This document shows, in pieces, positions 1 through 6,106 of a stretch of DNA of 20,889 nucleotides. The notes below the pieces were generated by a model that was not told the origin of the DNA, did not search any database, and saw only the letters and a program-made list of their open reading frames with translations. The translations under genes were made by a program, and so were the position numbers. Positions within the stretch are counted from its first letter, which is position 1. Every line of letters starts with the position of its first letter. The stretch is from positions 1-20,889 of the forward strand of contig CATWBR010000016.1 in the NCBI GenBank assembly GCA_958349075.1. The letters run 5' to 3'. This DNA is from an uncultured Clostridium sp. (GTDB taxonomy: Bacteria > Bacillota > Clostridia > Lachnospirales > Lachnospiraceae).

Positions 1-30
1 TATTATAAAAGTATTATTTGGCACGGGGTT

Positions 31-59
31 TTGCAAAGTGCATCAAATGGGAGTACAAT
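31..59 (+). promoter_or_regulatory. Sigma-A-type promoter for the 103-744 gene
   Basis: TTGCAA at 31-36 and TACAAT at 54-59 are separated by 17 bp. This is a good fit to the primary sigma factor consensus and lies about 45 bp upstream of the start codon at 103. Seen in sequence; activity is inferred. Confidence 0.6.
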
Positions 60-102
60 GTCTTTAAGGTTTGTAATCAAAAAAGATTAGAGGAGGACGG
101 GT

Positions 103-744
103 ATGCCGGCGTATTTCTCCATGACGGTACAAAGAAGAACCGTCAAAGTGACGGATGATTATGTAGAAAAGATTTATTCGGCAGTAATTGAATCGGGATT
201 TCCGTTTAAAAGCGGCTATTGGTTTCATGAGGATGCCGGTTATGATGAAATTATTGCATGGAACCGGAAAAAACTGGAGCAGGGATTCCGGCTCGGTTAC
301 ACGGAACATGTTCAAAACGACTATATGCAGATTCTTTTTGATGCACCTGCTTATAAGGAAATGCGTGGGTTTTGGATGTACGGTAAAAAAGAAGTTGCAT
401 TTAACCTGATTATTCCGGAGTATGATCTTATGATTCACGAAAAAGACAAGGAAGAAAGCTGGAAAGTTTCAGAAGACAGGATATCTCCAATACGCGCAAT
501 CGGCGCTGTAATGTGGAACAGAGGGCTGGCGGATGCGATCCAGACCAATTTTGAAATGGACGGCGGTTACTACAGCATCAATAAAGTCCTGAGCGGTGAA
601 AAAGTGATGGCCCATCCCTTTGCAGTCATTCCGGAGGACACTGCCGTGAGATTCGGCAAAGATTACCTGGCGGGCAAACGGCTTACCAGGATTGAAAATA
701 ATGGGGTAATCATAGATAATGATGCCTACCTGTCCGGAAGATAA
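103..744 (+). CDS. Unrecognised 213-aa cytosolic protein
   Basis: I do not recognise a family. The start ATG has AGGAGG (91-96) six bases upstream, which makes this start secure. The product has no signal peptide and no hydrophobic membrane segment. It is rich in aromatic residues: Tyr, Phe and Trp cluster in the first 120 residues (for example SGYWFHEDAGYDEI near residues 36-49, and RGFWMYGKKEVAF near 87-99). The middle alternates charged and hydrophobic stretches, consistent with a compact alpha/beta fold. It appears monocistronic: it has its own promoter, and the downstream operon is convergent. A hairpin overlaps its stop codon. The surrounding DNA is somewhat more AT-rich than the sugar operon. 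A ligand-binding role such as the GyrI-like fold was considered but no diagnostic motif was found. The gene is real with high probability; the function is unknown. Confidence 0.8.
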   Translation: MPAYFSMTVQRRTVKVTDDYVEKIYSAVIESGFPFKSGYWFHEDAGYDEIIAWNRKKLEQGFRLGYTEHVQNDYMQILFDAPAYKEMRGFWMYGKKEVAFNLIIPEYDLMIHEKDKEESWKVSEDRISPIRAIGAVMWNRGLADAIQTNFEMDGGYYSINKVLSGEKVMAHPFAVIPEDTAVRFGKDYLAGKRLTRIENNGVIIDNDAYLSGR

Positions 745-760
745 ATTGCGGACAAGTAGG
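725..760 (+). terminator. Hairpin overlapping the stop codon of the 103-744 gene
   Basis: CCTACCTGTCCG (725-736) pairs with CGGACAAGTAGG (749-760) with one mismatch; the loop of 12 nt contains the TAA stop. There is no clear T-run after it, so it may be a weak terminator or a 3'-end stabilising hairpin. Confidence 0.4.
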
Positions 761-814
761 TATTAGTACTGATTCGGAATTGAGCTGAGTAAGAGAAATG
801 AATTCAGCATCCTT

Positions 815-1333
815 TTACCCCATTACCGTATTTTTTAAGTAGAGATTAAATGAACCGTATTCTGTTTCGGACAACGGTCCCGGGCAGGACATCACAACTA
901 AACGGTGTCCCCGGTGCGCTTTGTGATAGGGCGGGTGGATATGAGGGAAGCTGTTTATCCTGAATCCGGCTCTTTCATAAAATCCTTTTCGATGGATGGA
1001 AACTTCGTCAATGGGAGGATCAATCTCCAGAATCACTGTTTTTTTGCGCTGTTCCAGCAGTGCAAGGGCTCTTTGGCCATATTGCTTATTGCGCTTTTCA
1101 GGATCAACACAGAAATGTTCGATATAAATAAAACACTCCGATTCCCAGCATAAAAGAATCCCGACGAAATCATCCCCATCATAAACCAGATTAAACTGAT
1201 ACTCACTGTGTCCCATGATTTTCGTCTGAGAGGCGGCGGTTCTCTGCTCATGGTAAGGAAAACTGATTTTATAGAGTTCCATGGCTTTTAAAAACATTTC
1301 ATTGCCGACGGTTGTCAAACGTTCAAAGTGCAT
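815..1333 (-). CDS. GNAT-family N-acetyltransferase
   Basis: A 172-aa protein of the usual size for a single-domain GNAT enzyme, which transfers an acetyl group from acetyl-CoA to an amine. The core is visible as the beta4 strand IEHFCVDPEKR (residues 71-81), followed by the acetyl-CoA pyrophosphate loop RNKQYGQRAL (81-90), a form of the R/Q-x-x-G-x-G/A motif. A later aromatic segment, KGFYERAGFRI (about 115-125), matches the F-Y-x-x-x-G-F end motif of the family. The substrate cannot be read from the sequence. The start ATG lies only 3 nt after the stop of the upstream flavin-fold gene, and its GGAGGA ribosome-binding site sits inside that gene's last codons, so the two are translationally coupled. 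GNAT assignment is firm; the physiological substrate is open. Confidence 0.85.
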   Translation of the reverse strand: MHFERLTTVGNEMFLKAMELYKISFPYHEQRTAASQTKIMGHSEYQFNLVYDGDDFVGILLCWESECFIYIEHFCVDPEKRNKQYGQRALALLEQRKKTVILEIDPPIDEVSIHRKGFYERAGFRINSFPHIHPPYHKAHRGHRLVVMSCPGPLSETEYGSFNLYLKNTVMG

Positions 1334-1336
1334 TTC

Positions 1337-1765
1337 CTATTCCTCCAGTTCCATCTCGGCCAGCCCTACAGGGACATTATTTTCATAGATCCACTGCGAG
1401 ATTTTCTGTATCTTTATGAGAAAGAAAACTTCGTCGTCCTGGATGAATTCATCGCCCTCGGAAAATGATTCAGGATACCGCTGCATGTATGCTTTTTTAA
1501 TTTCTTCGTTCTCCGGAAGCGTCACCTTTCCGGATAACTCCGAACGGCCGGTGAAATAAAAATTACCGACACAGACGGCAACATTGGGGTTTTCCAGCAT
1601 CTGCTTTGCTTTTCTGCTGGAAAGCGAGGTCCTCACATAGAGCAGCAGGCCGATAGACAGGGGGCTGACCTGGCGGACGGTGACCAGGTCGTGGGCACTG
1701 GTGGCTAGGGAGACGACTTCGGTTTCGAGCAGCGTCTTTTGCAGTTCACTTAAATTTACATTCAT
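1337..1765 (-). CDS. PNPOx-fold (split-barrel flavin-binding) family protein
   Basis: A 142-aa protein resembling the small pyridoxamine 5'-phosphate oxidase-like split barrels that bind FMN, F420 or haem. Typical features are the N-terminal helix, the strand VVSLATSAHDLVTVRQVSP (about 17-35), where catalytic PNPOx-like proteins read 'lAT...g.P.vr', and the segment SSRKAKQMLENPNVAVCVG (about 49-67), in which an ordered loop is followed by a helix and an 'NP.v.v' strand. It is the first gene of a two-gene operon with the GNAT enzyme. The start is supported by GGAGG 8 bases upstream. Such proteins are often reductases of unknown small molecules. The family is likely; true PNP oxidase activity is unlikely because the protein is too short and lacks the C-terminal PNPOx dimerisation domain. 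Confidence 0.75.
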   Translation of the reverse strand: MNVNLSELQKTLLETEVVSLATSAHDLVTVRQVSPLSIGLLLYVRTSLSSRKAKQMLENPNVAVCVGNFYFTGRSELSGKVTLPENEEIKKAYMQRYPESFSEGDEFIQDDEVFFLIKIQKISQWIYENNVPVGLAEMELEE

Positions 1766-1886
1766 TGATTATCCTCCGTTATGATTTTTTCCTGAAATGA
1801 CAGGGTGTAAAGGTGACAGGATGCAGAATAAACCGTATTTTTAAATGACAGGAAATATAACTCTGCATTTTCGCTTTACCAGTTAC

Positions 1887-1919
1887 AGTATAGCAGATAA
1901 AACACGACAACTGGTTGTC
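1887..1919 (-). promoter_or_regulatory. Extended -10 promoter with overlapping palindromic operator
   Basis: On the minus strand TGCTATACT (1887-1895) is an extended -10 element with no good -35. The position of the -35 is instead covered by a palindrome, GACAAC-TG-GTTGTC (1906-1919), with perfect 6-bp arms. A dimeric repressor or redox/thiol-responsive regulator bound here would block or recruit polymerase for the 1765 to 815 operon. The regulator gene is not visible nearby. Confidence 0.5.
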
Positions 1920-2050
1920 ATAATTATAAATTTATCCGTATTTTTGTTTGTCTAGAGCGTGCTTGAAAATTGCAGACAAGGGGGAGTGAGGGGGGGAGAA
2001 AAACGGTCGATGGAGGAATATGCCGGCGCAGGGAAGCTGCCAGAGAGGGA

Positions 2051-2086
2051 AAAGGCCGGAAAACCAGAGGTTTTCCGACCTTTCTT
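2051..2086 (-). terminator. Bidirectional intrinsic terminator after the crotonase gene
   Basis: AAAGGCCGGAAAACC (2051-2065) pairs with GGTTTTCCGACCTTT (2069-2083) over 15 positions with one mismatch and a 3-nt loop. Flanking A/T tracts exist on both sides. It begins right next to the crotonase stop codon (2087-2089) and can stop transcription from either side. Confidence 0.8.
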
Positions 2087-2902
2087 TTATCGCTTTTTAT
2101 CAGATTTTTTATTCAGGCGCTCGACCAGCGCAGCGGTTCGTGTGCGGTAATCATCCAGCTCGGTTACGATACCCATAAAGGAGGATACCATATCCAGAGA
2201 GGAGCGGAGCGTACTCTGTTCACTCTGATAGATCGCTCTTTTCGTCAGGCGCATGGCCTGCTGGGGGGCTTCCAGAAGTTTCTGCATGTAATTTTCGACG
2301 TATTCATCAAGCTCCTCGGGGGGAACCGTGCGTGTCACCAGCCCGATCCGTTCCGCCTCTTCTCCTTTTAATACCCTGGCGGTCCAAAACATATCCAGCG
2401 CTTTATCGCGCCCAACCAGACGGGGCAGGAAATAGGCGCCGCCGTCTCCCGGAACGATACCGGCGTTAAAATAGCTTTCCGACAGAGTCGCATTTTCCGA
2501 GGCGATTCTCACGTCACACATCAGGGCCATATCCAGTCCGGCGCCGACAGCGGCTCCGTGGATTTTGGCAATCACGGGCTTATCGATCTCTTCCAGAATA
2601 AGCGGTATTCTCTGAATCCCCGTCCACAGGGAGTTTTTCCTGGCAAGAGCGGTGGAGGTGATATCGTCGTGGCTTTCAAAAAAACCATCACCGGCTGCCA
2701 TGGCCTTCACATCGCCTCCGGCACAGAATGCCTTCCCATTGCCTGAAAGCAGGACGGCATGGACATCATCTCTGTCCCGTATATCTTCCAGCGCCGCTGT
2801 CCAGAGCTGTATCATTTCTTCGCTGAAGCAGTTGAGGTGCTCCGGGCGGTTCATCGTAATGCGGGCCAGGTGGTCTTTTACTTCATAAATTAAATCCGGC
2901 AT
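2087..2902 (-). CDS. Enoyl-CoA hydratase/isomerase (crotonase) family protein
   Basis: A 271-aa cytosolic crotonase-fold enzyme acting on an acyl-CoA thioester. The oxyanion-hole segments are clear: GNGKAFCAGGDVKAM (residues 54-68) and KIHGAAVGAGLDMALMCD (113-130), followed by the family block GIVPGDGGAYFLPRLVG (148-164). By eye alignment with rat mitochondrial hydratase, the two catalytic glutamates are not conserved: the Glu144 position is Asp124 and the Glu164 position is Tyr144. An Asp occurs at 153. The reaction (hydratase, isomerase, hydrolase or dehalogenase-like) therefore cannot be assigned. I use the ATG at 2902 because AAGGAG lies 11 nt upstream; an upstream TTG in frame (2926) would put that site inside the gene. 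It stands alone, with no acyl-CoA dehydrogenase, thiolase or CoA ligase beside it, behind a perfect consensus promoter. Confidence 0.9.
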   Translation of the reverse strand: MPDLIYEVKDHLARITMNRPEHLNCFSEEMIQLWTAALEDIRDRDDVHAVLLSGNGKAFCAGGDVKAMAAGDGFFESHDDITSTALARKNSLWTGIQRIPLILEEIDKPVIAKIHGAAVGAGLDMALMCDVRIASENATLSESYFNAGIVPGDGGAYFLPRLVGRDKALDMFWTARVLKGEEAERIGLVTRTVPPEELDEYVENYMQKLLEAPQQAMRLTKRAIYQSEQSTLRSSLDMVSSFMGIVTELDDYRTRTAALVERLNKKSDKKR

Positions 2903-3007
2903 AGTCTTATTCTCTCCTTGTGTCAATCAGCCGCAGTTTTCCTGCGTTTTCTATTCAACGGGAAACAAAACAGAAGAAAAAATCCCGTCGAACGTTGATT
3001 CTCTACC

Positions 3008-3036
3008 ATTATAGTGAGCCTATCCGTCACTGTCAA
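3008..3036 (-). promoter_or_regulatory. Perfect consensus sigma-A promoter for the crotonase gene
   Basis: On the minus strand TTGACA (3031-3036) and TATAAT (3008-3013) are exactly 17 bp apart. Both hexamers match the primary sigma consensus at all positions. The transcript would have a leader of about 100 nt before the ATG at 2902. Confidence 0.85.
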
Positions 3037-3198
3037 TCTTGCATCTGTCCTGTAACAATCTCTTAACAACATACCCGATCCGTCCCTTAATTATTCCTCC
3101 ATAATAACCGCAGCAGACATGTGAAAATGATTGGATACAGGGAGCAGACAACGGTTTAATCGTAAGAAAAAAGCAATGATTTTGACAGGCCGATCGGA

Positions 3199-3227
3199 TG
3201 GAAAGGACAATTTACCTATGGTAAAAT
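3199..3227 (+). promoter_or_regulatory. Candidate promoter and inverted repeat for the YARHG lipoprotein gene
   Basis: TGGAAA (3199-3204), a 17-bp spacer and TAAAAT (3222-3227) form a plausible promoter. An inverted repeat TTTACC-TAT-GGTAAA (3211-3225) overlaps the -10 and could be an operator. A TTGACA at 3182-3187 has no matching -10. Confidence 0.4.
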
Positions 3228-3345
3228 AAGTTACAAGGGAAGAAGATTCTGTTCCAAAAAATAGCTGCATTTTTCAAGGGAGAAAGAGTTGACGGGAAAA
3301 AATCACCTGGATCAAGAGGAATGAAAACAACCTAAGGAGAACTTT

Positions 3346-4806
3346 ATGAAAAAAACGGGAAAAATGATTTTATTAGCAGTTTCTGCCTTACTGCTTAGTG
3401 TATGCACTGCGTGCGGGAAGGGCGAAACACCGGTAAGCGAAAGCGGAAGTGAAAACCAGGAGCGGCTGGAGAGTACGGCGGGAGAAAACGGAGGGACCAG
3501 CGACAAGGACGGCGGCGCTTCAAACCGGGGAACGGAGACGGGAGCCGGGGAAGAGACACCGGATTTATTGGAAAACGGAGTCTCGGCGGGGGCATCGGCG
3601 CTGTGCAGTTCTTATTTTAAGGCAGGGGACTTCCGGTATACGATGGAGATCGTCCCGGGCGGACCAGAGGAGAGAGATACATTAAGTGTCACGGTCAATA
3701 AAAGGAGCATGGAGTCTCAGGATTGGGAGCGCTCCAATGCCGCCATGGGTCTGGGCGTGTACCGTCTGCCTTACAGTAACGGAACCTCTTCCTACAGCCT
3801 CACAAATGAGATGAACGGAGCGGCCGGAACTACCGCGGACGCCATGGAACTGAGTATAAACCCGGATGGCACCGTTTCCCTGAACGGAAATGGTGAGGCG
3901 GCCGGAATTTATTATACATGCAAAGACAATTTGGAACTGCCGGAGTCCTTTTACAGACCATTAAACGGCACCGATTTGATTGGGCTTGATAAGGAACGGA
4001 TGAGAATCATCAGAAACCAGTTTTATGCAGTCTACGGGAGAAAGTTCCAGAATGAAGAGCTGAACGCATATTTCGGGGCAAAACCCTGGTATCAGGGCAC
4101 GGCGGAGCCGTCTCAGTTCGATGACAGGCTGCTGGGAGGCCTGATAAAAAGAAATATTTCCTTTTTACAGGAAGCCGAGAATGAATTCGATGCAAATGAG
4201 GCTGAAAAACAGAAACAGGAGTACGACGCGCTCTCTCCGGCACCCTATCTGTCACTGCTGCCGACGAGCGGTGAGATCCTGGTTACGCTGGCCCCGGACA
4301 GGGAACATGCGGAAGATAAAGGCATTTATTACAGGGCGGAAGGCACAATCTCAGTCCCGATTACACTGACACAAAAGCAGTACCGGGCACTTTTGGACGG
4401 GGAAGAGCTGGCGGTTACCACCGATGAGCTTACGGGAGAGCAGAAAACGCTGAAGAAATCGGAAGAACAGGAATACGGACAATTTGTATTCGGGGATGAG
4501 CAGGAAGGTGACTATGTCATGAGCTCCTATGACTCCGGAACGGGACTTTACAGCCTCTGGGCGGACAGCGCCGACACAAGGTTTAAGAGAGTGTATCAGG
4601 GAGACGTCTATGTTTTGAAGGGAGCCTGTGAAGAGTATTACGGGTATTTCAATATGAGGCGGGAAGAACTGAAAGAGTCGGCCGGGAATTACAGGGTGAT
4701 GGATTTTGAAGATCAGAGCCCGTACGGGCCCCAGGAATACTCGGGAAATGTCCTGGTCAGAGACTCGAAAGGGTATGTGAAGGCGCTATATTTTTGGGGA
4801 GATTAA
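3346..4806 (+). CDS. YARHG-domain lipoprotein
   Basis: A 486-aa exported protein. The N-terminus has MKK, a hydrophobic core (residues 8-19) and CTAC, with the probable lipidated Cys at 23, so it should be anchored to the outer face of the membrane. Residues about 24-75 are a low-complexity Gly/Glu/Ser/Thr linker typical of surface lipoproteins. Residues about 215-250 match the YARHG domain: RIIRNQFYAVYGRKF, then a YF and a PWY motif. This domain is common in extracellular proteins of gut Firmicutes and is thought to act at the cell wall; its biochemical role is not settled. The C-terminal half (about 290-486) is rich in Tyr, Glu and Gly and is not recognised. The start follows AAGGAG with good spacing. 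The gene is monocistronic and converges on the operon ending at 4870. Confidence 0.85.
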   Translation: MKKTGKMILLAVSALLLSVCTACGKGETPVSESGSENQERLESTAGENGGTSDKDGGASNRGTETGAGEETPDLLENGVSAGASALCSSYFKAGDFRYTMEIVPGGPEERDTLSVTVNKRSMESQDWERSNAAMGLGVYRLPYSNGTSSYSLTNEMNGAAGTTADAMELSINPDGTVSLNGNGEAAGIYYTCKDNLELPESFYRPLNGTDLIGLDKERMRIIRNQFYAVYGRKFQNEELNAYFGAKPWYQGTAEPSQFDDRLLGGLIKRNISFLQEAENEFDANEAEKQKQEYDALSPAPYLSLLPTSGEILVTLAPDREHAEDKGIYYRAEGTISVPITLTQKQYRALLDGEELAVTTDELTGEQKTLKKSEEQEYGQFVFGDEQEGDYVMSSYDSGTGLYSLWADSADTRFKRVYQGDVYVLKGACEEYYGYFNMRREELKESAGNYRVMDFEDQSPYGPQEYSGNVLVRDSKGYVKALYFWGD

Positions 4807-4813
4807 GGCGTTT

Positions 4814-4864
4814 ATTGAGTAGATGAGGACATTGGCCGTTCCGGCCGCGTCCTCCTTCCTCAAT
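4814..4864. terminator. Nested hairpin between convergent genes, probable bidirectional terminator
   Basis: Three nested stems are visible: ATTGAG/CTCAAT, GAGGAC/GTCCTC and GGCCG/CGGCC, separated by small internal loops and closed by a TTC loop. It lies between the stop codons of the lipoprotein gene (4806) and the minus-strand gene (4870). U-tracts on both sides are weak, so efficiency is uncertain. Confidence 0.5.
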
Positions 4865-4869
4865 TTAAG

Positions 4870-5283
4870 TCAGCCCCCAAACAGTTTCCCAAGCGGCCGC
4901 ACAATATTCGCCAGATCCCGTATCGCGCTGTTCAGTGAATCGAAATCAATGGAATTCAGCTTATCCACAGCGGTCCGGATGCTGGATTCGCTGGTTGTGA
5001 CAAGGCTGTCCATGTTGTCGATCATCTGCGGCAGATCGGCATCGGACAGCTCCTGGGAGATTTCCTGAATATTGGAGACGGAAACCTGGATGTCGTCAAA
5101 CAGGGCGGTGACCTTTGGAATGACGGTGGCGGCCGTGTAGAGTACGATACAGAGTATGAGGATACTGGCGGCCGCGGTAATCTGGCTCATTCTGTACTGG
5201 AGCTTTGCATACTTTTCCTGGCCTGCGTTGGAGCGCTCCAGCCGTTCCATAAATTGCTTCATTTCTTCCGGTTTCTCCGGCAT
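4870..5283 (-). CDS. Small membrane-anchored coiled-coil protein (DUF948-like)
   Basis: A 137-aa protein with a charged N-terminal cytoplasmic part (residues 1-32), one transmembrane helix (about 33-58, ITAAASILILCIVLYTAATV) and a C-terminal part rich in Asp, Ser, Ile and Leu. The C-terminal part shows heptad-like spacing (DDIQVSVSNIQEISQELSD and following), consistent with a coiled coil. The architecture resembles DUF948-type or methyl-accepting-like small proteins, but there is no catalytic motif. The ATG at 5283 is preferred because GGAGG (complement of 5291-5296) lies 7 bases upstream; the longer TTG-started reading would include that site. It follows the NTF2-fold gene by 32 nt in the same operon. 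Function unknown; possibly a scaffold at the membrane. Confidence 0.7.
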   Translation of the reverse strand: MPEKPEEMKQFMERLERSNAGQEKYAKLQYRMSQITAAASILILCIVLYTAATVIPKVTALFDDIQVSVSNIQEISQELSDADLPQMIDNMDSLVTTSESSIRTAVDKLNSIDFDSLNSAIRDLANIVRPLGKLFGG

Positions 5284-5315
5284 AGTGATACCTCCTGACA
5301 AATTGTGTTTTGATG

Positions 5316-5684
5316 TTATCTGATGGGTTTCCCAATGTGTTTATCGAGACGCCACTGCGGAGCGGGCCCGTCGTCACCCCAGTACTCATCGACCGAGATA
5401 ATCTTTTCGTCCCCGAGCCGGATAAAGGAGACCACATGGAAAGATAACGTATGGTCGGTGGAATATACATGGGTGGCGGTGACGGTTAAATTACCGTTTG
5501 TTTCTATTCTCTCTACTATGCCGTCCCATTCGCCGGGATATTCACAGTTTGCCCGTATAAATTCCTCCACTGTAAAATCTTCATTTGTATTATGCCATCT
5601 TACGTGAGCATTTGGATGGAAAAAGGTTCTGATGGCGCCGGCGTCCTGCTCAAGCACGGCACGCCAGAAATGATATAGGTCCAT
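5316..5684 (-). CDS. SnoaL/NTF2-like fold protein
   Basis: A 122-aa protein of the size and pattern of the nuclear transport factor 2 / SnoaL-like superfamily. It opens with a helix ending in AGAIRTFFHPNAHVRWHNTNEDFT (in short blocks around residues 15-38), which matches the 'l...f.pda.v.w...g..' start of these cone-shaped barrels. After this come alternating strands (NLTVTATHVYS, LSFHVVSFIRL, KIISVDEYWGD), with the typical I.x.x.D.YW.DD ending. Members bind or turn over small ligands, and many are uncharacterised. The start ATG has AAGGAG 6 nt upstream. It is the first gene of a two-gene operon with the membrane coiled-coil protein. Fold assignment is likely; ligand unknown. Confidence 0.75.
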   Translation of the reverse strand: MDLYHFWRAVLEQDAGAIRTFFHPNAHVRWHNTNEDFTVEEFIRANCEYPGEWDGIVERIETNGNLTVTATHVYSTDHTLSFHVVSFIRLGDEKIISVDEYWGDDGPAPQWRLDKHIGKPIR

Positions 5685-5713
5685 TGAATTCTCCTTTCAA
5701 CGCTGATGAGTCT

Positions 5714-5722
5714 ATTTTACCA
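5714..5722 (-). promoter_or_regulatory. Extended -10 element for the NTF2-fold operon
   Basis: The minus strand reads TGGTAAAAT (5714-5722), a TG-N-TAAAAT extended -10, about 30 bp before the ATG at 5684. No good -35 was found. The same core, TATGGTAAAATA, also occurs at 3217-3228 on the plus strand. Confidence 0.4.
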
Positions 5723-6034
5723 TATTTCGTGCAACTATTGTACCGGCATCTTTATATTCAGCCAGCCGATGACGCTAATACCGTCTGCCGTATCGGCTCC
5801 AGTTAAGGAAAGCAGCCGTTGCGCTTCCGTCAGGCAACAATGCCGCTGCGCTGCCGTCAGCCAACACCTCCGCTGCTCATATCTGAAAATCTTCCAAATA
5901 AAAAATCTCTGCGGTTCGTCCGCCTCACTAATTCGTCAATAAAAAATAAAAATACCACCCTCCAACCCGGTCAAAGTGCATAAAAAACCCCCTATAAGAA
6001 CAATCTTTACCCCCTTATTTGTACAAAAACCCTC
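5723..6034. other. Intergenic region upstream of the sugar operon
   Basis: This stretch of about 310 bases between divergent promoters holds an imperfect 27-bp tandem repeat (5815-5866) and, near its end, the ACCCCCT repeats of the sugar-operon control region. No ORF with a ribosome-binding site and no RNA gene were found. No canonical catabolite-control cre box was seen. Confidence 0.5.
5815..5866. repeat. Imperfect tandem direct repeat, 27-bp period, two units
   Basis: GCCGTTGCGCTTCCGTCA at 5815 and GCCGCTGCGCTGCCGTCA at 5842 begin two copies of a GC-rich unit, each ending in CAACA. Over 25 compared positions there are three differences. It lies between divergent promoters and is not part of a supported gene. 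Confidence 0.6.
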
Positions 6035-6043
6035 TGATATAAT
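5987..6043 (+). promoter_or_regulatory. Sugar operon promoter with activator-type direct repeats
   Basis: A perfect extended -10, TGATATAAT (6035-6043), has no recognisable -35 hexamer. ACCCCCT occurs twice, at 5987-5993 and 6009-6015, starting 22 bp apart (two helical turns). The second copy ends at the expected -35 position. This is the usual layout for an AraC-type activator, and a YesN-type AraC-domain response regulator is encoded in the operon. A perfect palindrome TTTGTACAAA (6018-6027) lies between the second repeat and the -10. Transcription would start near 6050. Regulator identity is inferred. Confidence 0.6.
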
Positions 6044-6106
6044 AGAACCATAACGAAGATATAAAAAACAAGCAGGGTAGAAAAAGGGAAAGACAGGTGT
6101 CGGAAA

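Larger units (their letters stand above)
2903..3345. other. Intergenic region between divergent genes at 2902 (-) and 3346 (+)
   Basis: This 443-base stretch contains the consensus promoter of the crotonase gene (3008-3036, -) and a weaker candidate promoter for the lipoprotein gene (3199-3227, +). The rest (about 3040-3180) shows no ORF with a ribosome-binding site, no RNA gene and no repeat that I can support. Confidence 0.6.

Noticed and set aside
1959..2371. Plus-strand reading frames opposite the end of the crotonase gene
   Set aside because: They cross a strong terminator, show no family motif and lie opposite a conserved gene.
5935..6106. cre (catabolite control) box at the sugar operon promoter
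   Set aside because: No sequence close to the TGWAARCGNTWNCW pattern was found in the promoter or leader.
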